From Spirogloea muscicola (Eukaryota; Streptophyta; Zygnematophyceae; Spirogloeales; Spirogloeaceae), in the NCBI GenBank assembly GCA_009602725.1, contig WELB01000285.1, positions 121,726-140,631 on the forward strand: a stretch of 18,906 nt of DNA, given 5' to 3'. The notes beneath the pieces were generated by a model that ran no database searches, was not told where the DNA came from, and was given only the letters and a program-made list of their open reading frames with translations. Shown piece by piece: positions 8,091-15,546 of the stretch (position 1 is the first letter of the stretch; each line of letters begins with the position of its first letter). A program made the position numbers and the translations under genes.

Positions 8091-8572
8091 TCAAATCTCC
8101 CACGTCCGCATCCCCTGCTTCCGTGGGCCCACGGCACGTGGCGCCCCGGCAGGGTGCATGGGGGCGCCGCGCCACGTCCTGGGTCGAGGGAGGCGCCACG
8201 GCGCATCGGAGGACGCGCCGGGCCCTGCCTTTCCCCGGCGTGCCGCCTGCCAGCGGCGGGGCGGGAGCTTCAACCAGCACGAATATGAGATGGAGGCCAA
8301 ATTCGAGCATTACAATAATCCTGGTAGGCAGCAACTGTGCCTGCCTCCGTAACCTGTGCCCAAATCGTTCTGAACAAGGCGCTGCCCCCATCTCACCTCG
8401 CCCCCTTTCCCATCTCAAGCGCCATTGAGGAACTTCCGCGAGTCAGCAGTCTGCTCCTTCCCCTCCCTGCAACCCCTCCTCACTCCTTTCTGACGTGCAC
8501 ATGCTGATTAGAGCTTATGAGCGCCCACTTGCTGACGTCTTGGAGAATGTTATCCTGCTTTAAGTGCTATCT
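8091..8572. other. Interval without recognisable gene
   Basis: No conserved block of the retroelement was found here on either strand, and no other domain was recognised. Confidence 0.3.
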
Positions 8573-8740
8573 GGCCCTTTCGAACATTGTACATTCCTTT
8601 GGGCTGGCCTCTCACAGTCATTGCCGTAAACTGGAAGAGCTATATTATCGGACCTTGTCAAATTCTCTCCGCGCTGGCTTCTCACAGCCCTTGCCCCCTT
8701 CAGGTGCCATTTCCTTTTTCTGGTTCTCCACCAGCAGCCT
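8573..8740 (+). repeat. Two adjacent copies of dispersed repeat R1
   Basis: The first unit is GGCCCTTTCGAACATTGTAC, then CCTTTGGGCTGGCCTCTCAC, then CATTGCCGTAAACTGGAAGAGC. The second is GGACCTTGTCAAATTCTCTC, then CGCTGGCTTCTCACAGCCC, then TTGCCCCCTTCAGGTGCC. The first extends through the CTGGAAGAGC end also present at 11490, which defines the fuller repeat. Confidence 0.7.
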
Positions 8741-9299
8741 TCCCTGCCAGTCAGCAGCGGCGGCTTAGGCTGCTGCCCAATTGCCTGCGACAACTACCGC
8801 GAAGAAACTACTACCCACAAATGATCAATTCCGAGTCGCGGACGGCCATCGACTTTGGCTTCCTTACCTTGACACAGAAAACGAACGGCTACAACGATGG
8901 CCACTGGGGATGGTTCCGGTTTTCTTTCGCGCGATTATACCCAGGGCAAGAGGCGGCGGTGGTCGGCACCCACCCAGAGCCGTTCTCCCGGGTCTGCTCA
9001 TTGTGTCTGCGAATGCTGCACAGCTGCAAGCATAGGCTTTTCGCCAATCTCCATATGGCAAGCATTGCTTTTACGAAGAACCGCCGGCACCTGGGGCCCC
9101 GCCGAAGCCTAGAGTTATAGGATTTAAGCATTTCCGAGAATATTTGCACGGTTTCCCCAACCATATGACGGGAGACATCGGCGACAGCCTCGCCAAAATC
9201 GACCACCTCGTCATCTCCAGCGGGGGCGGCAGCGCCTTACAGCGGTGGGCCAACGGCTGCAGGCTTCGTCGCCTCTAGGCGTGCTCGGCCGTTCAACGA
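8741..9299. other. Interval without recognisable gene
   Basis: The frame 8587-9120 (+) contains the R1 translation at its start and no recognisable domain after it. Minus-strand frames are likewise anonymous. Confidence 0.3.
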
Positions 9300-9490
9300 C
9301 GGTGGAGCACTGGGCTTATAGCAGCGGGATTGCTCTTCCTCCTCTCAGCTCATCTGACTTCCCACTGCTGACACGGGGGTACTAAGAGCGCTCCGTCATG
9401 AACACCTGTGGCTCCGTCATGAACACCGGTACGCAGCTGGCTGGCATTCACAGCCGCTCTTTCAATATCAGCAGCCGCAGTTTCTCGCTT
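9300..9490 (+). mobile_element. Retroelement extreme 3' end and tail (copy D)
   Basis: The reading GIALPPLSSSDFPLLTRGY ends in TAA at 9383-9385 and matches copy A's GVVLPPLSSSDFLLLTRGY. The shared 3' tail follows, but its GCTCCGTCATGAACACC segment is doubled (9390-9406 and 9411-9427) and the intervening CTGTCTGCC segment is lost. The copy is 5' truncated to about 85 coding bases. Confidence 0.6.
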
Positions 9491-9806
9491 AGGAGCGGAC
9501 AAAAATCCAGTTGGATGCAGTCAAAGAACCCTTGGTTCTCGGTGCAATCTTTGCAGGCGCCTGCTGCTTGCCCGGCCCAATTCTGCGTACCTAGGCAGCT
9601 GAGCGCAGGTCGCAGCTCTATCCTTCGTCTATCGGCACAGGCTGAAGCAGGCGGCAGCTGATGTGGAGGGCGGCCCGCTGCCTGTCCAGGCGGCCCTCCG
9701 GTCAGCCGCGGTTTGCTTCGGAGGCGGCCCACCTCGATCTGACGCAGCGGGCAGTGCCATTTGCGCACCTCGCCCACACCCCCACCTGCGTGCTCGGGCG
9801 CGATAG

Positions 9807-10016
9807 ATGGCGTCGGTCAAGAAGGCGGCGGTCGACCAGGCTGTGGCGCACCATCTGCTGGACGACCTTCGCGGGCGCGCCCGGCTCTGGTCGGCCTCCT
9901 CCCCAGTGGCGGCGGCGTCGTTGGCAGCGCTCCCCATCTGCGCTGCGCTGACCATGCCGGACGCTGTCCTTAGGACGGCTGTCCACCGGCTCCCGGTGTC
10001 GTGCCTGCCCTTGTAG
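9807..10016 (+). mobile_element. Retroelement fragment (copy E), linker region only
   Basis: The frame LRGRARLWSASSPVAAASLAAL followed by TMPDAVLRTAVHR matches ARLLSAASPGAAAWLCAL and RMPDELFRTATHR of copy B, with the same spacing. It extends slightly further 5' than copy B (AVAHHLLDDLRG) and stops before the Cys/His cluster. The ATG at 9807 directly follows a TAG, so it is unlikely to be a genuine start. Confidence 0.55.
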
Positions 10017-10495
10017 CGCCCACTACGCGTCGTCCACACCTGGGACTCGACCTACAGACCAGGACTCTGCCTGACTAGCAGCAGCCCGCCCTGCATGGCC
10101 TCACTACCAGGTCAGCAGGCATGCAAAGAATGTGGCAAGAACGTCACCACACACACACTGCAAGTAAACTGTCTCGCGCAAGTGAGGACTGTCTCCTCGC
10201 CTCACTCTCTCCCTCACTCCCGCGTGGTCACCCGCGCCCGGGGATCTCTCACCGCCCGCTTCGGCCCCCTGGCCACCCTGACCTGGAGAGTTGGCCTACT
10301 CGCGACACGCGCCGAACCCTCCGAACCCTCGTCGGCGGCTGCGGCGGCGGCGGTGCTAGGTCGCTCGAGTCCAACGGGGGGGACTTGCGGAGAGATGGCC
10401 TCTCACCGCCGTCCCGATCTCATCAAGGCCCAACCCCGCAAGGGGGGGGTCAAGGCAGTAGGTACAGACGCTTGGCGTCCGGCTCTCCGGCTCTC
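10017..10495. other. Interval without recognisable gene
   Basis: The + frame opening at 10095 (ending 11009) begins with CKECGKN but has no recognisable fold until it enters copy C near 10500. GC-rich triplets dominate 10330-10360. Confidence 0.3.
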
Positions 10496-10845
10496 TAGCC
10501 GACGCTACAATGACGCTATGCGCCCGGGCATGACAGCGGGCCTTCACCCGCCCTGCCTCGTCGGCGCAGGTCAGTGTGAGTGCGCAGCACGCAACCGCCG
10601 TCGACGCTGCGGAGTTGGCTGCGCACATGCTGCTGTCGGCACGGAGGAGAGCGGACCGGGTCCTAAGACTTCCTGCGGGACGGCATGTTTGGCGTGTTCC
10701 CGGAGGCCGGCTACACCGTGGCCTTGGAACACACAACTGTCATGCTCATCCAGCTGGAGATGGGCGAGAAGAAAGTGGCTCTCTCAAGGAAGAGCTCACT
10801 TCCGTCTCCATACAGGGCGCGCTGACCTGGTCGCCATCCTGCCCG

Positions 10846-11025
10846 GAAGGAAGACTCTTCCAGAAGAAACAGCTCTTCCAGTTCACGGCAACGGCTGTGA
10901 GAGGCCAGCCCAAAGGGATGCACATGGTCTAAAAGAGCCGGATAACGCGGAAGAATGTTTGGCGGGGGTCCCCCCACCATCTTTCACAGCCGCTCCTTCT
11001 AAAGACTAGCAGCCGCATTCTTCCT
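10846..11025 (-). repeat. R1 copy plus retroelement tail fragment nested in copy C
   Basis: CTTCCAGAAGAAACAGCTCTTC is followed by GGCAACGGCTGTGAGAGGCC, AGCCCAAAGGGATGCACATGG and TCTAAAAGAGCC. From about 10980 the sequence TTTCACAGCCGCTCC..TAGCAGCCGCATTCTTC resembles the end of the 3' tail seen at 4525-4560. The insert splits the ILPG / LIADVV junction of copy C. Confidence 0.55.
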
Positions 11026-11432
11026 CATCGCGGACGTCGTGACCACCGTCTCCGTCGACTCCGCCAACCCCATCTATTCGGCAACAGAAGCAGGGCACGC
11101 GGTTGGCAAGGCTGCTAGCGGAAAAAGCGCAAATGCGCAAATCACCCTGCCGGTGTTAAGTTTGTGGCAATGGACGTGCACGGGGCACTTGACAGTCGAT
11201 GGCTGGACCTGCTGCAACGGCTTGCACGGCGGGCCACACATCGTCGGCAGGGAGAGCAAGGTGAGCTCCCGGCTTCAGCGCCGCCAGGTCGCTTGCCCAG
11301 GTGTTCCGCATGGGGCTTATCATTTCCTTCCAGTGCTCCCAGTCTCACGCAGTGCACTTGCGGGCAGGACGCGCTTTGGCTGCTACTTCTGGGTCTCGTC
11401 GGGGTGCCTCTTTTCCTGCTTTTTGCGCCATC

Positions 11433-11515
11433 CGGCCCGTTCAGACCTTGTCCATCCCTGTGGGCTGGCCTCTCACAGCCAATGCTGTCAATCTGGAAGA
11501 GCTGTTTCTTTTCCA
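11433..11515 (+). repeat. Dispersed short repeat R1 (long form) nested in copy C
   Basis: GGCCCGTTCAGACCTTGTCC, CTGTGGGCTGGCCTCTCAC, AGCCAATGCTGTCAATCTGG, AAGAGCTGTTTCTTTTCCAG. It closely matches the 8573 copy and the inverse of the 10846 copy, giving an approximate 80-90-base consensus. Confidence 0.7.
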
Positions 11516-11606
11516 GCTCCAAGTTGCTCCGACTTGCGTCTGCTGACTCGGGGTTAGTAAGCTTCCATCGGCTGTAGTCTCTTGCATAGCTGCGTGGGGG
11601 TGGCGT

Positions 11607-11660
11607 CTTTCGGCCCTTTGAACCTTGTTCAATCTTTCTGGACTGGCTTTTCACAGCCCC
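11607..11660 (+). repeat. Dispersed short repeat R1
   Basis: GCGTCTTTCGGCCCTTTGAACC, TTGTTCAATCTTTCTGGACTGG, CTTTTCACAGCCCCC. It is most similar to the copy at 7771. Confidence 0.6.
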
Positions 11661-12391
11661 CACCCTCTATATATGAGCTTACTATCTGGAGAGGGGTCGT
11701 GGGCAAAGAGCCACAAGTCGTGGGTCGAGGCCGGACTCTATAGTGGGACGCTCCATCAATATCTGACCGCGCAGTTTGTCAACCAGTTGTGTCCCGCGTG
11801 GCAATGGCCAATGGGAAGAGAAGATTGGGGGCAGTCTTGTTTGTGTACACGCTCCCTGACGATCCGATCCTAGGATAGGGTCAAGGCATCCTCTTTGCGG
11901 TTCTGACATATAGGGTTTCTGAGACAAATTCTCCTGCAGAGAGATACGCCAGAGCACTCACCGCAAACATGCGCACACAGCGCAGCAGAAGTCTTACCCT
12001 GTGACACCGCCATAAAGCGGTGACTTCACTGGGTCAGCGGCTTAGTTGCTATTCCAACATGGGGCGCAACTTGCAGCACTTACAGAAAGCTGGCGATGGC
12101 CTGCAGCGACGAGTTGCAGCGACGGGCTGGGCAGCAGGCAGCAGCAGGGCTGCGGGCAGAGGGCTGCCGCAGCAGACAGCAGCAAAGAGAAAGGCGTGCA
12201 ATGCGAATGGATGGGTAGGGAAGGCGAATCCGAGCCTTATAAAGTCCTGGTAAGCAAGCAATGAGCTATCTGTGGGGATCCACGAGTGAGCAAATGCAAA
12301 ACCGACAAGCAAAGCTGAGGAGCCAGCAGCAGGGCAGTGCTTCTCTCATGTTATTTGACTACACAAGCAAAAAATCGCGCAGTATAAGTCA
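11661..12391. other. Interval without recognisable gene, left of the telomere-like repeat
   Basis: Frames at 12020-12264 are Ala/Gln/Arg-rich and lack a hydrophobic signal. I could not find a first exon or signal peptide for the oxidase-like gene here. No repeat shared with the rest of the window was seen. Confidence 0.35.
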
Positions 12392-12448
12392 GAGGTTTAG
12401 AGTTTAGGGTTTAGGGTTTGGGGTCTGGGGTTTGGGGTCTGGGGTTTG
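12392..12448 (+). repeat. Telomere-like TTTAGGG repeats grading into GGGGTTTG/GGGGTCTG units
   Basis: GGTTTAGAGTTTAGGGTTTAGGG is followed by alternating GGGGTCTG and GGGGTTTG units and ends at the undetermined base 12449. TTTAGGG is the telomere unit of most land plants and many green algae. The G-rich strand points rightward, the orientation expected if the left block ended at a chromosome tip. The array is short and degenerate. Confidence 0.7.
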
Positions 12449-12449
12449 N
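12449..12449. other. Undetermined base (N), possible assembly junction
   Basis: The only ambiguous base in the window. It lies exactly between the telomere-like array and Pro-rich coding sequence, so it could stand for a collapsed repeat or a contig join. Confidence 0.6.
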
Positions 12450-14757
12450 CCCTCCTCCCAGTCCGCCCCCTTCTGCCGCCACTGGCCTCTACACAATCAT
12501 CTGCTCCACCTTGGGCATCACAGGGACGTTCTCCGCGCTGACTCGGTACAACACCATCCTGTTCGTGGATCGCACGGACATTGCGGTGACCCAGATCAAT
12601 GCCAGCAAGGTTCCCTCCCAATATGCGCACGCCGTGGAGTTTGAACTGTCAACTTACCAGGTGTGCACTCTGCACGGCCTCCTATATACATAGAGTTTCC
12701 TGACTACGACAATCCATGTGCTGACAGCAAAGCAGGCACCACACTCTCATCTGCTAAGTGTGCCAGTATGGGTGTCACGTGAACTCGTGCAGGCAAGAGG
12801 CCTGGTAGGCCCCGTGACAAACTCGTACGGCGCATGCGGGCACACCACTCCGGATGGCCACATCCTCGTTGCTGGTGGCATAAACACGGGTTCCAGCACC
12901 ACTGGCTGGTATGCCATGCGGAGCTTCTACCCCACTGGCGATGGCACTGCCGAGTTTGACTACCCAGAGAAAGCTCTCAGGAGCAGGAGGTGAGGCGCAA
13001 CTTGCACGACAACGTCAAGAGCACACACACAAGAGCACGCCAGTGCATGCCGGAGCTCAGTGCAAGCTGGTCTTCCCAACCTGCCTGCCTACAAAACGAC
13101 TGCAAGTCAGCAGTGTGACAAAAGCTCAAACATGGCCACATCATCCCTGTAGGAGTACTCATCGCACTGCTGCTGCTTCCTGTGATGCAGGCTCTCGTCT
13201 TCTGCCCAGAGGCTGCCAAATGGCAACGTGCTGTTTGTCGGCGGCCAAGGGCAGGTCCTTGATGCCAACCCGTACAGTGCCAGCAGCTGGTCGTACGAGC
13301 TTCTGGTGAAGACCAACATCCTGGAGGCATCCAACATTCACCCCATTGCTCTCCTGCAAGGAACTGGCGGTTACGACTTGTACCCTATCCTCCACCTTCT
13401 CAAGAACGGCAACATCTTCATCCTCGCCAACACCAAGGTAAAGCGGGCCTCCCAATGATAGAGGCAGCGTCGTGCGTCCTGCTTTCTTTGTTATTAGGCA
13501 AGTCCGGATGGCCACACTATTCCTGCTATCCACCCAATCCAGCCCCAGTGTTGGGCGCGGCTCACCCCAATGTAAGCTCTGCAGGCGTGCGAGATGAATA
13601 TCACAGCCGGTAGTGGCGCCTGCATCAAGACATACCCGGACATTGCAGCAGCTGGGAGCAACACTTCGGCGTCCCGGAGCAGTCCATACAGTGCGTCGAG
13701 CTTCATGCTGCCATTGGATGCCGCCACGAACTACTCCACCACCATCATGGTCTGTGGTGGCGGCTACCCTGCCACAGCAACCTGCGGCTCCCTCAGGGTC
13801 GACGACCCGTCTGGCAGCCCTGTGTGGGTGTACGAATTCATGCCTGGGCCTCGCACCATGTTCAACACGGTCCTGCTTCCCACTGGGAAGGTGCTCTTCA
13901 TCAACGGTGCCAGCTCGGGCTATGCAGGTGTGAAGAGGGATCAGCATTTGTTCTGTTGATCTGTGCTGCATACCTCGATACGTCATCTGATGCAACTTGC
14001 GAGTTTGTAAGCTAGTGATACTCGTCATTGGCAGTCACACACTCTTTTCCTGCTATTTAACTCACGCTTGTGCATATTGATGCCTGCCGCAGGTAATAAT
14101 GCCGCTGGCACGCCAGCATCAAATCCATACCTTCTCAATCCAGCCGTGTCGCCCAGCTCGGCAGCGAGGTTCGACGTCTTGTCACCGTCCACCATCGCCA
14201 GGCCATTCCTAGCGTCTGCCACGCTCGCCCATGACGGCAGGGTCATCCTGGCAGGAGGAAGCCCCTACACGTTCCCCGCGCCAACCAAGTACTCGGGAAC
14301 CATGCAACTGTCTGTGGAGGCCTTCTCGCCACAGTACCTCGACTACCAGATGATTGCACCGCCCATCATCTCGCCGTCCTTGCCCACCTCCCTCCTCTAC
14401 TCCCAGAGCGCCCCCGTCACGTTCTCGGCAACGGCTGCGAAGGCCGTCTCTGTGGTGCTGATCGACCCCGGCGTGAGCACGCATGGCCTCAACATGGGCC
14501 AGCGCATGGTCAAGCTGCAGTCCACCAAGTTCGTCGCCAATGGCAATGGCACATTCTCAACCACAGTCACCCTCCCGCCCAACAGCAACATTGCCCCCCC
14601 AGGATACTACTTGCTCTTTGTTATTGTCACACCTGGCCGTGTTGGCGCAGCCGTTGTGCCATCTATAGGTAGGTGGGTGCAACTAGGTGGGATCCCAGCC
14701 TACCCGCCACCCCCCCCTTCGCCTCCTTCCTCACCGCCACCACCAGGCTCTCGTTGA
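12450..14757 (+). CDS. Secreted glyoxal/galactose oxidase-like protein (N-terminus missing)
   Basis: Five exons with GT-AG introns and consistent phases: <12450-12660, 12793-12989, 13191-13437, 13585-13927 and 14093-14757 (TGA 14755-14757), about 550 residues. Exon 1 opens with PPPSPPPS then GLYTIICSTLGITGTFSALT and LFVDRTD, the first propeller blade of the family. Exons 2-4 carry kelch-like blades (TPDGHILVAGG, LPNGNVLFVGG, LYPILHLLKNGNIFILANT, LPTGKVLFING). Exon 5 has DGRVILAGGSP and a C-terminal Ig-like DUF1929 domain with STHGLNMGQRMVKL and IAPPGYYLLFVIV, then a PPPPPSPP tail. Known family members oxidise aldehydes or galactose using Cu(II) and a Cys-Tyr radical. Here the radical Tyr, the Tyr-His ligand pair and the usual Cys position look replaced; only the last His (STH) remains. 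Activity is therefore doubtful. The signal peptide/start is not visible upstream of the N. No frameshift was seen. A TGTAA at 14869-14873 could be the polyadenylation signal. Confidence 0.85.
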
Positions 14758-15546
14758 GCACTTGTGCAGGCGATTCCCATACACCAATCAATTCCAACTC
14801 CATACTTGCTGGTAGATCAAGTACTGCTAAGCACTCACAGCCGCCTAAGAGCTCTCGAGCTTGTAGTTTGTAAGTCACCGTATCTTGCAGTCTTTCAGAG
14901 CATCAAAGGCGACAATGTGTTCAAGCTTTGCAATGTATCACAAGTCCATGGCAAGTTAGATAAGTCATGATTCTGTTAGCAGGCATTCACCCAAAGCCCA
15001 AGTCACAGTGCCACATAATCGGGCCCCCTTCTAGCCGAGGGCCCCTTGTGCTTCCTCTGAAGGATTGTAGACCCCTCAGCAAGATGTCCAATTCGTCTAT
15101 TCTTTGATTCATTGATTCCTCAAGGAGAAAGTACGTTGCCTTCAATCAGTCAATGGAAAGTCTGCCTCTTCAGCAGATCCATTTTTCTGGCTGGATCCAA
15201 ATCAACGAACAAACTCACATGTCAATGGCACTTATTCTCAGGGATTACAATAATCCGACTGCTGCAAGTAGCTAAAAGTATTTTAAAAGTACATATGTGA
15301 TACAAAAGTCAAGCGTACATCACTTGACATTAGATTAAGGTATACCTTTTTGGTGCTTACAGTCTGCACCGTGCTGAAGCACGAATAGGTACAGGGGTGC
15401 AGGCAGCTATACAACCTGACGCTGTAGCAAAGCGCCTGTAGGTAACTAGGCATACACATGTGCAGCACATGTGCAAGCATACCAAGGTTCGTATTGCAAT
15501 GAATGTCTAGACAGTCTGCATCGCACCTCGTGATCGAAGCGTCAGA
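14758..15546. other. Convergent intergenic region (3' ends of both genes)
   Basis: This separates two tail-to-tail genes. TGTAA, the polyadenylation signal typical of volvocine algae, occurs on the + strand at 14869-14873 (112 bases after the oxidase stop) and on the - strand at 15357-15361 (186 bases after the HIPL stop). Use of that signal in this organism is an assumption. A GGGCCCCC...GGGCCCC inverted pair lies near 15023-15048. No other gene was seen. Confidence 0.4.

Larger units (their letters stand above)
10496..11557 (+). mobile_element. Decayed retroelement copy C with nested insertion
   Basis: Blocks in order: PPCLVG..QCEC (10550-10590); GMFGVFPEAGYTVALEHTTVM in another frame (10683-10743); RADLVAILPG (10817-10848); then about 175 bases of foreign repeat (R1 plus a 3'-tail fragment, about 10850-11025); then LIADVVTTVSVDSANP, EAGHAVGKAA, VAMDVHGALDSRWLDLLQR and RRATHRR (to about 11250); RMGLIISFQCS and RALAATSGSRRGASF (11302-11417); a second R1 (11433-11515); and SDLRLLTRG ending in TAG at 11555-11557. 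Several frameshifts separate the blocks. Removing both repeats would restore the block order of copy B, which shows nested insertion. Confidence 0.65.

Noticed and set aside
13001-13309. Plus-strand frame overlapping the third exon of the oxidase-like gene
   Set aside because: It is a shadow frame; the conserved kelch-like blades are in the other frame, flanked by consensus splice sites.
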